From the NCBI GenBank assembly GCA_032622095.1, contig CP136066.1, positions 171,256,664-171,320,663 on the forward strand: a stretch of 64,000 nucleotides of DNA, written 5' to 3'. Made by a program: the position numbers and the translations under genes. The notes beneath the pieces are model-generated. The model was not told the DNA's origin, made no database searches, and saw only the letters and a program-made list of their open reading frames with translations. The stretch is from Siphonodentalium dalli. Lineage: Eukaryota > Mollusca > Scaphopoda > Gadilida > Siphonodentaliidae. Below are positions 50,141-63,465 of the stretch, in pieces. Numbering within the stretch: the stretch's first letter is position 1; the number at the start of each line of letters is the position of its first letter.

Positions 50141-50593
50141 GGTTACACTGGTGTAAATGTTTTCCATAGGCCTCAGTGCTAACGTTTTAGCGTATAGTGT
50201 TGGCAATATAAATGTTGGGTCCAAAATTTTCTTTAAATCTGAAAAATTTACATTTTGGGAAACTTTTTACAGAAAAAAAAATCATGTCTGTCTAGCAGGG
50301 AATTCGCCTTTAAATCTTATGTTTTCGTAACTAGTGTCAGAACCGCATAAAAAAATACAGTCATATTTTAGACCACACCAAAAAATTCAAACTTCACTAC
50401 AAAGGGTTAATTCCTGTGCCAATGGTTATTTTACCTATGGGAAATCATAGGGAAGAGGTGTGATGATTTTGTTCTGTGAAAAGCACACAAGGTTGTTGAC
50501 CAATCAGGGCCCAGTGTCTATTTTATTCTCTCCTATATATTCCTCCCGCATCCGCTAGATGTCACTCGGAACCTTATTTACACCAGTGTAACC
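50141..50593 (+). mobile_element. MITE-like insert, copy 10 (453 bp, long-A subfamily)
   Basis: Same two markers as copy 9 (long A-run near 50271; GTTCTG at 50471), 1,355 bp downstream of it. Confidence 0.9.
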
Positions 50594-51495
50594 TAAAGCG
50601 ATAGCCCGCTTTTTCGCGGAATAATTGTAACTCCCTACATTTCTTCAGAATTGCCCATCAATGGAAAAAATGTGTTCAAAAACAATATCACTTCTGTGGT
50701 TCTTTATTTATCACACACAATTTAACCCCACCCCCTTTAACAAATTATTCATCAAAAAAGCACAATTTTCCACCACCAGTCATGTTCAGGCCCCATTTTC
50801 ACTCAGTTTTAGGGGTCTGGTATTGCAAACTTGGATCAGCTATGGAAGACTGTTCAATATTCTTTCCATGAGAGAACTTCTGGTGATGTGAGGTCATTGA
50901 GTCCAGATCTGATCAGCTGAGCATCAAGCGCATGACTTTATCAGCACATTGAAGAATAAAATATGACATTTTCAGGTCTGCAAGGGTGATCCAAGATAAC
51001 TGGATGTGGGTGTATATTGAATTAGTTCAATAAAGATATGCTCTCTTTGAATTGCTGAAGCATTTTCTTAAATGTGTCCAAGTTTTAGTGCTATTAACCT
51101 TCAAATGACCATACCCACCAGTGGAAATTACACACTTTTATGATATATATCTGTATATCACTGGCTATAAAATCCAAAATACTTGTCAAATTAGGTTCTT
51201 ATAACAATTGATATATGTGTCGTTGACATGCCCATGTTATGGGTCATTTGCATTATCATGTGACTATTACCACCTTGAATTTTTTTGAAAATACCTTGAA
51301 AAGTTGTCATTTTTTATGAAAAATCTTACTATTTTTTTGGCTGATGTAAGTGAAAGAAGGCATCAGCAGCAAGAATAGCCACATCAAGCATGAGATATTC
51401 ATTGGACTGAAAGACCAGGCTCTGTAAAATGCATTAAAATGCTTTAAAGTGACTCCCAGGAATCAAAAATGATAAAAAGCTATTTTTTGCCTTTA

Positions 51496-51948
51496 GGTTA
51501 CACTGGTGTAAATGTTTTCCATAGGCCTCAGTGCTAACGTTTTAGCGTATAGTGTTGGCAATATAAATGTTGGGTCCAAAATTTTCTTTAAATCTGAAAA
51601 ATTTACATTTTGGGAAACTTTTTACAGAAAAAAAAATCATGTCTGTCTAGCAGGGAATTCGCCTTTAAATCTTATGTTTTCGTAACTAGTGTCAGAACCG
51701 CATAAAAAAATACAGTCATATTTTAGACCACACCAAAAAATTCAAACTTCACTACAAAGGGTTAATTCCTGTGCCAATGGTTATTTTACCTATGGGAAAT
51801 CATAGGGAAGAGGTGTGATGATTTTGTTCTGTGAAAAGCACACAAGGTTGTTGACCAATCAGGGCCCAGTGTCTATTTTATTCTCTCCTATATATTCCTC
51901 CCGCATCCGCTAGATGTCACTCGGAACCTTATTTACACCAGTGTAACC
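51496..51948 (+). mobile_element. MITE-like insert, copy 11 (453 bp, long-A subfamily)
   Basis: Same two markers as copies 9 and 10 (long A-run near 51626; GTTCTG at 51826), again 1,355 bp further on. Confidence 0.9.
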
Positions 51949-52683
51949 TAAAGCGATAGCCCGCTTTTTCGCGGAATAATTGTAACTCCCTACATTTCTT
52001 CAGAATTGCCCATCAATGGAAAAAATGTGTTCAAAAACAATATCACTTCTGTGGTTCTTTATTTATCACACACAATTTAACCCCACCCCCTTTAACAAAT
52101 TATTCATCAAAAAAGCACAATTTTCCACCACCAGTCATGTTCAGGCCCCATTTTCACTCAGTTTTAGGGGTCTGGTATTGCAAACTTGGATCAGCTATGG
52201 AAGACTGTTCAATATTCTTTCCATGAGAGAACTTCTGGTGATGTGAGGTCATTGAGTCCAGATCTGATCAGCTGAGCATCAAGCGCATGACTTTATCAGC
52301 ACATTGAAGAATAAAATATGACATTTTCAGGTCTGCAAGGGTGATCCAAGATAACTGGATGTGGGTGTATATTGAATTAGTTGAATAAAGATATGCTCTC
52401 TTTGAATTGCTGAAGCATTTTCTTAAATGTGTCCAAGTTTTAGTGCTATTAACCTTCAAATGACCATACCCACCAGTGGAAATTACACACTTTTATGATA
52501 TATATCTGTATATCACTGGCTATAAAATCCAAAATACTTGTCAAATTAGGTTCTTATAACAATTGATATATGTGTCGTTGACATGCCCATGTTATGGGTC
52601 ATTTGCATTATCATGTGACTATTACCACCTTGAATTTTTTTGAAAATACCTTGAAAAGTTGTCATTTTTTATGAAAAATCTTA

Positions 52684-55382
52684 CTATTTTTTTGGCTGAT
52701 GTAAGTGAAAGAAGGCATCAGCAGCAAGAATAGCCACATCAAGCATGAGATATTCATTGGACTGAAAGACCAGGCTCTGTAAAATGCATTAAAATGCTTT
52801 AAAGTGACTCCCAGGAATCAAAAATGATAAAAAGCTATTTTTTGCCTTTAAAGCGATAGCCCGCTTTTTCGCGGAATAATTGTAACTCCCTACATTTCTT
52901 CAGAATTGCCCATCAATGGAAAAAATGTGTTCAAAAACAATATCACTTCTGTGGTTCTTTATTTATCACACACAATTTAACCCCACCCCCTTTAACAAAT
53001 TATTCATCAAAAAAGCACAATTTTCCACCACCAGTCATGTTCAGGCCCCATTTTCACTCAGTTTTAGGGGTCTGGTATTGCAAACTTGGATCAGCTATGG
53101 AAGACTGTTCAATATTCTTTCCATGAGAGAACTTCTGGTGATGTGAGGTCATTGAGTCCAGATCTGATCAGCTGAGCATCAAGCGCATGACTTTATCAGC
53201 ACATTGAAGAATAAAATATGACATTTTCAGGTCTGCAAGGGTGATCCAAGATAACTGGATGTGGGTGTATATTGAATTAGTTGAATAAAGATATGCTCTC
53301 TTTGAATTGCTGAAGCATTTTCTTAAATGTGTCCAAGTTTTAGTGCTATTAACCTTCAAATGACCATACCCACCAGTGGAAATTACACACTTTTATGATA
53401 TATATCTGTATATCACTGGCTATAAAATCCAAAATACTTGTCAAATTAGGTTCTTATAACAATTGATATATGTGTCGTTGACATGCCATGTTATGAGTCA
53501 TTTGCATTATCATGTGACTATTACCACCTTGAATTTTTTTGAAAATACCTTGAAAAGTTGTCATTTTTTATGAAAAATCTTACTATTTTTTTGGCTGATG
53601 TAAGTGAAAGAAGGCATCAGCAGCAAGAATAGCCACATCAAGCATGAGATATTCATTGGACTGAAAGACCAGGCTCTGTAAAATGCATTAAAATGCTTTA
53701 AAGTGACTCCCAGGAATCAAAAATGATAAAAAGCTATTTTTTGCCTTTAAAGCGATAGCCCGCTTTTTCGCGGAATAATTGTAACTCCCTACATTTCTTC
53801 AGAATTGCCCATCAATGGAAAAAATGTGTTCAAAAACAATATCACTTCTGTGGTTCTTTATTTATCACACACAATTTAACCCCACCCCCTTTAACAAATT
53901 ATTCATCAAAAAAGCACAATTTTCCACCACCAGTCATGTTCAGGCCCCATTTTCACTCAGTTTTAGGGGTCTGGTATTGCAAACTTGGATCAGCTATGGA
54001 AGACTGTTCAATATTCTTTCCATGAGAGAACTTCTGGTGATGTGAGGTCATTGAGTCCAGATCTGATCAGCTGAGCATCAAGCGCATGACTTTATCAGCA
54101 CATTGAAGAATAAAATATGACATTTTCAGGTCTGCAAGGGTGATCCAAGATAACTGGATGTGGGTGTATATTGAATTAGTTGAATAAAGATATGCTCTCT
54201 TTGAATTGCTGAAGCATTTTCTTAAATGTGTCCAAGTTTTAGTGCTATTAACCTTCAAATGACCATACCCACCAGTGGAAATTACACACTTTTATGATAT
54301 ATATCTGTATATCACTGGCTATAAAATCCAAAATACTTGTCAAATTAGGTTCTTATAACAATTGATATATGTGTCGTTGACATGCCCATGTTATGGGTCA
54401 TTTGCATTATCATGTGACTATTACCACCTTGAATTTTTTTGAAAATACCTTGAAAAGTTGTCATTTTTTATGAAAAATCTTACTATTTTTTTGGCTGATG
54501 TAAGTGAAAGAAGGCATCAGCAGCAAGAATAGCCACATCAAGCATGAGATATTCATTGGACTGAAAGACCAGGCTCTGTAAAATGCATTAAAATGCTTTA
54601 AAGTGACTCCCAGGAATCAAAAATGATAAAAAGCTATTTTTTGCCTTTAAAGCGATAGCCCGCTTTTTCGCGGAATAATTGTAACTCCCTACATTTCTTC
54701 AGAATTGCCCATCAATGGAAAAAATGTGTTCAAAAACAATATCACTTCTGTGGTTCTTTATTTATCACACACAATTTAACCCCACCCCCTTTAACAAATT
54801 ATTCATCAAAAAAGCACAATTTTCCACCACCAGTCATGTTCAGGCCCCATTTTCACTCAGTTTTAGGGGTCTGGTATTGCAAACTTGGATCAGCTATGGA
54901 AGACTGTTCAATATTCTTTCCATGAGAGAACTTCTGGTGATGTGAGGTCATTGAGTCCAGATCTGATCAGCTGAGCATCAAGCGCATGACTTTATCAGCA
55001 CATTGAAGAATAAAATATGACATTTTCAGGTCTGCAAGGGTGATCCAAGATAACTGGATGTGGTTGTATATTGAATTAGTTGAATAAAGATATGCTCTCT
55101 TTGAATTGCTGAAGCATTTTCTTAAATGTGTCCAAGTTTTAGTGCTATTAACCTTCAAATGACCATACCCACCAGTGGAAATTACACACTTTTATGATAT
55201 ATATCTGTATATCACTGGCTATAAAATCCAAAATACTTGTCAAATTAGGTTCTTATAACAATTGATATATGTGTCGTTGACATGCCCATGTTATGGGTCA
55301 TTTGCATTATCATGTGACTATTACCACCTTGAATTTTTTTGAAAATACCTTGAAAAGTTGTCATTTTTTATGAAAAATCTTA
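52684..55382 (+). repeat. 2,699-bp higher-order repeat, copy A (units 54-56)
   Basis: Three empty units starting at 52684, 53583 and 54483. The first has CATGCCATGTTATGAGTC near 53480, the third has TGGTTGTAT (55064). Both markers recur exactly 2,699 bp later. Confidence 0.87.
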
Positions 55383-58081
55383 CTATTTTTTTGGCTGATG
55401 TAAGTGAAAGAAGGCATCAGCAGCAAGAATAGCCACATCAAGCATGAGATATTCATTGGACTGAAAGACCAGGCTCTGTAAAATGCATTAAAATGCTTTA
55501 AAGTGACTCCCAGGAATCAAAAATGATAAAAAGCTATTTTTTGCCTTTAAAGCGATAGCCCGCTTTTTCGCGGAATAATTGTAACTCCCTACATTTCTTC
55601 AGAATTGCCCATCAATGGAAAAAATGTGTTCAAAAACAATATCACTTCTGTGGTTCTTTATTTATCACACACAATTTAACCCCACCCCCTTTAACAAATT
55701 ATTCATCAAAAAAGCACAATTTTCCACCACCAGTCATGTTCAGGCCCCATTTTCACTCAGTTTTAGGGGTCTGGTATTGCAAACTTGGATCAGCTATGGA
55801 AGACTGTTCAATATTCTTTCCATGAGAGAACTTCTGGTGATGTGAGGTCATTGAGTCCAGATCTGATCAGCTGAGCATCAAGCGCATGACTTTATCAGCA
55901 CATTGAAGAATAAAATATGACATTTTCAGGTCTGCAAGGGTGATCCAAGATAACTGGATGTGGGTGTATATTGAATTAGTTGAATAAAGATATGCTCTCT
56001 TTGAATTGCTGAAGCATTTTCTTAAATGTGTCCAAGTTTTAGTGCTATTAACCTTCAAATGACCATACCCACCAGTGGAAATTACACACTTTTATGATAT
56101 ATATCTGTATATCACTGGCTATAAAATCCAAAATACTTGTCAAATTAGGTTCTTATAACAATTGATATATGTGTCGTTGACATGCCATGTTATGAGTCAT
56201 TTGCATTATCATGTGACTATTACCACCTTGAATTTTTTTGAAAATACCTTGAAAAGTTGTCATTTTTTATGAAAAATCTTACTATTTTTTTGGCTGATGT
56301 AAGTGAAAGAAGGCATCAGCAGCAAGAATAGCCACATCAAGCATGAGATATTCATTGGACTGAAAGACCAGGCTCTGTAAAATGCATTAAAATGCTTTAA
56401 AGTGACTCCCAGGAATCAAAAATGATAAAAAGCTATTTTTTGCCTTTAAAGCGATAGCCCGCTTTTTCGCGGAATAATTGTAACTCCCTACATTTCTTCA
56501 GAATTGCCCATCAATGGAAAAAATGTGTTCAAAAACAATATCACTTCTGTGGTTCTTTATTTATCACACACAATTTAACCCCACCCCCTTTAACAAATTA
56601 TTCATCAAAAAAGCACAATTTTCCACCACCAGTCATGTTCAGGCCCCATTTTCACTCAGTTTTAGGGGTCTGGTATTGCAAACTTGGATCAGCTATGGAA
56701 GACTGTTCAATATTCTTTCCATGAGAGAACTTCTGGTGATGTGAGGTCATTGAGTCCAGATCTGATCAGCTGAGCATCAAGCGCATGACTTTATCAGCAC
56801 ATTGAAGAATAAAATATGACATTTTCAGGTCTGCAAGGGTGATCCAAGATAACTGGATGTGGGTGTATATTGAATTAGTTGAATAAAGATATGCTCTCTT
56901 TGAATTGCTGAAGCATTTTCTTAAATGTGTCCAAGTTTTAGTGCTATTAACCTTCAAATGACCATACCCACCAGTGGAAATTACACACTTTTATGATATA
57001 TATCTGTATATCACTGGCTATAAAATCCAAAATACTTGTCAAATTAGGTTCTTATAACAATTGATATATGTGTCGTTGACATGCCCATGTTATGGGTCAT
57101 TTGCATTATCATGTGACTATTACCACCTTGAATTTTTTTGAAAATACCTTGAAAAGTTGTCATTTTTTATGAAAAATCTTACTATTTTTTTGGCTGATGT
57201 AAGTGAAAGAAGGCATCAGCAGCAAGAATAGCCACATCAAGCATGAGATATTCATTGGACTGAAAGACCAGGCTCTGTAAAATGCATTAAAATGCTTTAA
57301 AGTGACTCCCAGGAATCAAAAATGATAAAAAGCTATTTTTTGCCTTTAAAGCGATAGCCCGCTTTTTCGCGGAATAATTGTAACTCCCTACATTTCTTCA
57401 GAATTGCCCATCAATGGAAAAAATGTGTTCAAAAACAATATCACTTCTGTGGTTCTTTATTTATCACACACAATTTAACCCCACCCCCTTTAACAAATTA
57501 TTCATCAAAAAAGCACAATTTTCCACCACCAGTCATGTTCAGGCCCCATTTTCACTCAGTTTTAGGGGTCTGGTATTGCAAACTTGGATCAGCTATGGAA
57601 GACTGTTCAATATTCTTTCCATGAGAGAACTTCTGGTGATGTGAGGTCATTGAGTCCAGATCTGATCAGCTGAGCATCAAGCGCATGACTTTATCAGCAC
57701 ATTGAAGAATAAAATATGACATTTTCAGGTCTGCAAGGGTGATCCAAGATAACTGGATGTGGTTGTATATTGAATTAGTTGAATAAAGATATGCTCTCTT
57801 TGAATTGCTGAAGCATTTTCTTAAATGTGTCCAAGTTTTAGTGCTATTAACCTTCAAATGACCATACCCACCAGTGGAAATTACACACTTTTATGATATA
57901 TATCTGTATATCACTGGCTATAAAATCCAAAATACTTGTCAAATTAGGTTCTTATAACAATTGATATATGTGTCGTTGACATGCCCATGTTATGGGTCAT
58001 TTGCATTATCATGTGACTATTACCACCTTGAATTTTTTTGAAAATACCTTGAAAAGTTGTCATTTTTTATGAAAAATGTTA
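55383..58081 (+). repeat. 2,699-bp higher-order repeat, copy B (units 57-59)
   Basis: Three empty units starting at 55383, 56282 and 57182, with the same markers as copy A (near 56180 and at 57763). Unit 59 also ends with GAAAAATGTT (58078), absent from unit 56 but shared with unit 63. Confidence 0.87.
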
Positions 58082-58981
58082 CTATTTTTTTGGCTGATGT
58101 AAGTGAAAGAAGGCATCAGCAGCAAGAATAGCCACATCAAGCATGAGATATTCATTGGACTGAAAGACCAGGCTCTGTAAAATGCATTAAAATGCTTTAA
58201 AGTGACTCCCAGGAATCAAAAATGATAAAAAGCTATTTTTTGCCTTTAAAGCGATAGCCCGCTTTTTCGCGGAATAATTGTAACTCCCTACATTTCTTCA
58301 GAATTGCCCATCAATGGAAAAAATGTGTTCAAAAACAATATCACTTCTGTGGTTCTTTATTTATCACACACAATTTAACCCCACCCCCTTTAACAAATTA
58401 TTCATCAAAAAAGCACAATTTTCCACCACCAGTCATGTTCAGGCCCCATTTTCACTCAGTTTTAGGGGTCTGGTATTGCAAACTTGGATCAGCTATGGAA
58501 GACTGTTCAATATTCTTTCCATGAGAGAACTTCTGGTGATGTGAGGTCATTGAGTCCAGATCTGATCAGCTGAGCATCAAGCGCATGACTTTATCAGCAC
58601 ATTGAAGAATAAAATATGACATTTTCAGGTCTGCAAGGGTGATCCAAGATAACTGGATGTGGGTGTATATTGAATTAGTTGAATAAAGATATGCTCTCTT
58701 TGAATTGCTGAAGCATTTTCTTAAATGTGTCCAAGTTTTAGTGCTATTAACCTTCAAATGACCATACCCACCAGTGGAAATTACACACTTTTATGATATA
58801 TATCTGTATATCACTGGCTATAAAATCCAAAATACTTGTCAAATTAGGTTCTTATAACAATTGATATATGTGTCGTTGACATGCCCATGTTATGGGTCAT
58901 TTGCATTATCATGTGACTATTACCACCTTGAATTTTTTTGAAAATACCTTGAAAAGTTGTCATTTTTTATGAAAATTCTTA
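58082..58981 (+). repeat. Unit 60: empty satellite unit
   Basis: Standard empty unit ending with GAAAATTCTT (58976), the marker that precedes GCGTTTAG inserts. Confidence 0.93.
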
Positions 58982-60334
58982 CTATTTTTTTGGCTGATGT
59001 AAGTGAAAGAAGGCATCAGCAGCAAGAATAGCCACATCAAGCATGAGATATTCATTGGACTGAAAGACCAGGATCTGTAAAATGCATTAAAATGCTTTAA
59101 AGTGACTCCCAGGAATCAAAAATGATAAAAAGCTATTTTTTGCCTTTAGGTTACACTGGTGTAAATGTTTTCCATAGGCCTCAGTGCTAACGTTTTAGCG
59201 TTTAGTGTTGGCAATATAAATGTTGGGTCCAAAATTTTCTTTAAATCTGAAAAATTTACATTTTGGGAAACTTTTTACACAAAAAAATCATGTCTGTCTA
59301 GCAGGGAATTCGCCTTTAAATCTTATGTTTTCGTAACTAGTGTCAGAACCGCATAAAAAAATACAGTCATATTTTAGACCACACCAAAAAATTCAAACTT
59401 CACTACAAAGGGTTAATTCCTGTGCCAATGGTTATTTTACCTATGGGAAATCATAGGGAAGAGGTGTGATGATTTTGTTCTGTGAAAAGCACACAAGGTT
59501 GTTGACCAATCAGGGCCCAGTGTCTATTTTATTCTCTCCTATATATTCCTCCCGCATCCGCTAGATGTCACTCGGAACCTTATTTACACCAGTGTAACCT
59601 AAAGCGATAGCCCGCTTTTTCGCGGAATAATTGTAACTCCCTACATTTCTTCAGAATTGCCCATCAATGGAAAAAATGTGTTCAAAAACAATATCACTTC
59701 TGTGGTTCTTTATTTATCACACACAATTTAACCCCACCCCCTTTAACAAATTATTCATCAAAAAAGCACAATTTTCCACCACCAGTCATGTTCAGGCCCC
59801 ATTTTCACTCAGTTTTAGGGGTCTGGTATTGCAAACTTGGATCAGCTATGGAAGACTGTTCAATATTCTTTCCATGAGAGAACTTCTGGTGATGTGAGGT
59901 CATTGAGTCCAGATCTGATCAGCTGAGCATCAAGCGCATGACTTTATCAGCACATTGAAGAATAAAATATGACATTTTCAGGTCTGCAAGGGTGATCCAA
60001 GATAACTGGATGTGGGTGTATATTGAATTAGTTGAATAAAGATATGCTCTCTTTGAATTGCTGAAGCATTTTCTTAAATGTGTCCAAGTTTTAGTGCTAT
60101 TAACCTTCAAATGACCATACCCACCAGTGGAAATTACACACTTTTATGATATATATCTGTATATCACTGGCTATAAAATCCAAAATACTTGTCAAATTAG
60201 GTTCTTATAACAATTGATATATGTGTCGTTGACATGCCCATGTTATGGGTCATTTGCATTATCATGTGACTATTACCACCTTGAATTTTTTTGAAAATAC
60301 CTTGAAAAGTTGTCATTTTTTATGAAAAATCTTA
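58982..60334 (+). repeat. Unit 61: satellite unit carrying insert copy 12 (1,353 bp)
   Basis: Insert-bearing unit with the GGATCTG marker (59073), directly followed by another insert-bearing unit. Confidence 0.93.
59149..59599 (+). mobile_element. MITE-like insert, copy 12 (451 bp, mosaic)
   Basis: Combines GCGTTTAG (59202), the mark of copies 6 and 7, with GATTTTGTTCTG (59477), the mark of copies 9-11, but lacks the long A-run of the latter. This mix suggests recombination or gene conversion between insert subfamilies. Standard ends and TA duplication. Confidence 0.9.
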
Positions 60335-61665
60335 CTATTTTTTTGGCTGATGTAAGTGAAAGAAGGCATCAGCAGCAAGAATAGCCACATCAAGCATGAG
60401 ATATTCATTGGACTGAAAGACCAGGCTCTGTAAAATGCATTAAAATGCTTTAAAGTGACTCCCAGGAATCAAAAATGATAAAAAGCTATTTTTTGCCTTT
60501 AGGTTACACTGGTGTAAATGTTTTCCATAGGCCTCAGTGCTAACGTTTTAGCGTTTAGTGTTGGCAATATAAATGTTGGGTCCAAAATTTTCTTTAAATC
60601 TGAAAAATTTACATTTTGGGAAACTTTTTACACAAAAAAATCATGTCTGTCTAGCAGGGAATTCGCCTTTAAATCAGAACCGCATAAAAAAATACAGTCA
60701 TATTTTAGACCACACCAAAAAATTCAAACTTCACTACAAAGGGTTAATTCCTGTGCCAATGGTTATTTTACCTATGGGAAATCATAGGGAAGAGGTGTGA
60801 TGATTTTTTTCTGTGAAAAGCACACAAGGTTGTTGACCAATCAGGGCCCAGTGTCTATTTTATTCTCTCCTATATATTCCTCCCGCATCCGCTAGATGTC
60901 ACTCGGAACCTTATTTACACCAGTGTAACCTAAAGCGATAGCCCGCTTTTTCGCGGAATAATTGTAACTCCCTACATTTCTTCAGAATTGCCCATCAATG
61001 GAAAAAATGTGTTCAAAAACAATATCACTTCTGTGGTTCTTTATTTATCACACACAATTTAACCCCACCCCCTTTAACAAATTATTCATCAAAAAAGCAC
61101 AATTTTCCACCACCAGTCATGTTCAGGCCCCATTTTCACTCAGTTTTAGGGGTCTGGTATTGCAAACTTGGATCAGCTATGGAAGACTGTTCAATATTCT
61201 TTCCATGAGAGAACTTCTGGTGATGTGAGGTCATTGAGTCCAGATCTGATCAGCTGAGCATCAAGCGCATGACTTTATCAGCACATTGAAGAATAAAATA
61301 TGACATTTTCAGGTCTGCAAGGGTGATCCAAGATAACTGGATGTGGGTGTATATTGAATTAGTTGAATAAAGATATGCTCTCTTTGAATTGCTGAAGCAT
61401 TTTCTTAAATGTGTCCAAGTTTTAGTGCTATTAACCTTCAAATGACCATACCCACCAGTGGAAATTACACACTTTTATGATATATATCTGTATATCACTG
61501 GCTATAAAATCCAAAATACTTGTCAAATTAGGTTCTTATAACAATTGATATATGTGTCGTTGACATGCCCATGTTATGGGTCATTTGCATTATCATGTGA
61601 CTATTACCACCTTGAATTTTTTTGAAAATACCTTGAAAAGTTGTCATTTTTTATGAAAAATCTTA
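60335..61665 (+). repeat. Unit 62: satellite unit carrying insert copy 13 (1,331 bp)
   Basis: Insert-bearing unit shortened by 22 bp, all lost from the insert. The satellite part is of standard form. Confidence 0.93.
60502..60930 (+). mobile_element. MITE-like insert, copy 13 (429 bp, internal 22-bp deletion)
   Basis: Reads CTTTAAATCAGAACCGC near 60666-60682; the standard insert has 22 more bases between AAATC and AGAACC. The dinucleotide TC stands at both edges of the missing piece, as expected for a slippage or microhomology deletion. It has GCGTTTAG (60555) and the standard T-run, so it is closer to copies 6-7 than to its neighbour copy 12. The deletion merges reading frames into an 89-aa frame with no meaning I can see. 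Confidence 0.9.
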
Positions 61666-63465
61666 CTATTTTTTTGGCTGATGTAAGTGAAAGAAGGCAT
61701 CAGCAGCAAGAATAGCCACATCAAGCATGAGATATTCATTGGACTGAAAGACCAGGCTCTGTAAAATGCATTAAAATGCTTTAAAGTGACTCCCAGGAAT
61801 CAAAAATGATAAAAAGCTATTTTTTGCCTTTAAAGCGATAGCCCGCTTTTTCGCGGAATAATTGTAACTCCCTACATTTCTTCAGAATTGCCCATCAATG
61901 GAAAAAATGTGTTCAAAAACAATATCACTTCTGTGGTTCTTTATTTATCACACACAATTTAACCCCACCCCCTTTAACAAATTATTCATCAAAAAAGCAC
62001 AATTTTCCACCACCAGTCATGTTCAGGCCCCATTTTCACTCAGTTTTAGGGGTCTGGTATTGCAAACTTGGATCAGCTATGGAAGACTGTTCAATATTCT
62101 TTCCATGAGAGAACTTCTGGTGATGTGAGGTCATTGAGTCCAGATCTGATCAGCTGAGCATCAAGCGCATGACTTTATCAGCACATTGAAGAATAAAATA
62201 TGACATTTTCAGGTCTGCAAGGGTGATCCAAGATAACTGGATGTGGTTGTATATTGAATTAGTTGAATAAAGATATGCTCTCTTTGAATTGCTGAAGCAT
62301 TTTCTTAAATGTGTCCAAGTTTTAGTGCTATTAACCTTCAAATGACCATACCCACCAGTGGAAATTACACACTTTTATGATATATATCTGTATATCACTG
62401 GCTATAAAATCCAAAATACTTGTCAAATTAGGTTCTTATAACAATTGATATATGTGTCGTTGACATGCCCATGTTATGGGTCATTTGCATTATCATGTGA
62501 CTATTACCACCTTGAATTTTTTTGAAAATACCTTGAAAAGTTGTCATTTTTTATGAAAAATGTTACTATTTTTTTGGCTGATGTAAGTGAAAGAAGGCAT
62601 CAGCAGCAAGAATAGCCACATCAAGCATGAGATATTCATTGGACTGAAAGACCAGGCTCTGTAAAATGCATTAAAATGCTTTAAAGTGACTCCCAGGAAT
62701 CAAAAATGATAAAAAGCTATTTTTTGCCTTTAAAGCGATAGCCCGCTTTTTCGCGGAATAATTGTAACTCCCTACATTTCTTCAGAATTGCCCATCAATG
62801 GAAAAAATGTGTTCAAAAACAATATCACTTCTGTGGTTCTTTATTTATCACACACAATTTAACCCCACCCCCTTTAACAAATTATTCATCAAAAAAGCAC
62901 AATTTTCCACCACCAGTCATGTTCAGGCCCCATTTTCACTCAGTTTTAGGGGTCTGGTATTGCAAACTTGGATCAGCTATGGAAGACTGTTCAATATTCT
63001 TTCCATGAGAGAACTTCTGGTGATGTGAGGTCATTGAGTCCAGATCTGATCAGCTGAGCATCAAGCGCATGACTTTATCAGCACATTGAAGAATAAAATA
63101 TGACATTTTCAGGTCTGCAAGGGTGATCCAAGATAACTGGATGTGGGTGTATATTGAATTAGTTGAATAAAGATATGCTCTCTTTGAATTGCTGAAGCAT
63201 TTTCTTAAATGTGTCCAAGTTTTAGTGCTATTAACCTTCAAATGACCATACCCACCAGTGGAAATTACACACTTTTATGATATATATCTGTATATCACTG
63301 GCTATAAAATCCAAAATACTTGTCAAATTAGGTTCTTATAACAATTGATATATGTGTCGTTGACATGCCCATGTTATGGGTCATTTGCATTATCATGTGA
63401 CTATTACCACCTTGAATTTTTTTGAAAATACCTTGAAAAGTTGTCATTTTTTATGAAAATTCTTA
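61666..63465 (+). repeat. Units 63-64: start of 4,484-bp higher-order repeat, copy B
   Basis: Units start at 61666 and 62566. They carry TGGTTGTAT (62247), AAATGTT (62562) and AAAATTCTT (63460), each exactly 4,484 bp from its partner in copy A. Confidence 0.9.

Larger units (their letters stand above)
48619..52683 (+). repeat. Three 1,355-bp insert-bearing units in tandem (units 51-53)
   Basis: Units start at 48619, 49974 and 51329. Each is exactly 1,355 bp and carries the same two insert markers (ACAGAAAAAAAAATC and GATTTTGTTCTG). Here the unit plus insert has itself become the amplified repeat. Unit 52 differs by the TTCAATAAAG variant (51028), so at least one exchange followed or accompanied the amplification. 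Confidence 0.9.
57182..61665 (+). repeat. 4,484-bp higher-order repeat, copy A (units 59-62)
   Basis: Four units: TGGTTGTAT (57763) with AAATGTT (58078); empty with AAAATTCTT at its end (58976); insert copy 12 with GGATCTG before it (59073); insert copy 13 with a 22-bp loss. The first three units recur 4,484 bp later with every marker in place. It shares unit 59 with the preceding 2,699-bp repeat, so the two patterns overlap. Confidence 0.87.

Noticed and set aside
60518-60787. 89-aa reading frame in insert copy 13 as a new gene
   Set aside because: It arises only because the 22-bp deletion joins two frames; there is no sign of coding function.
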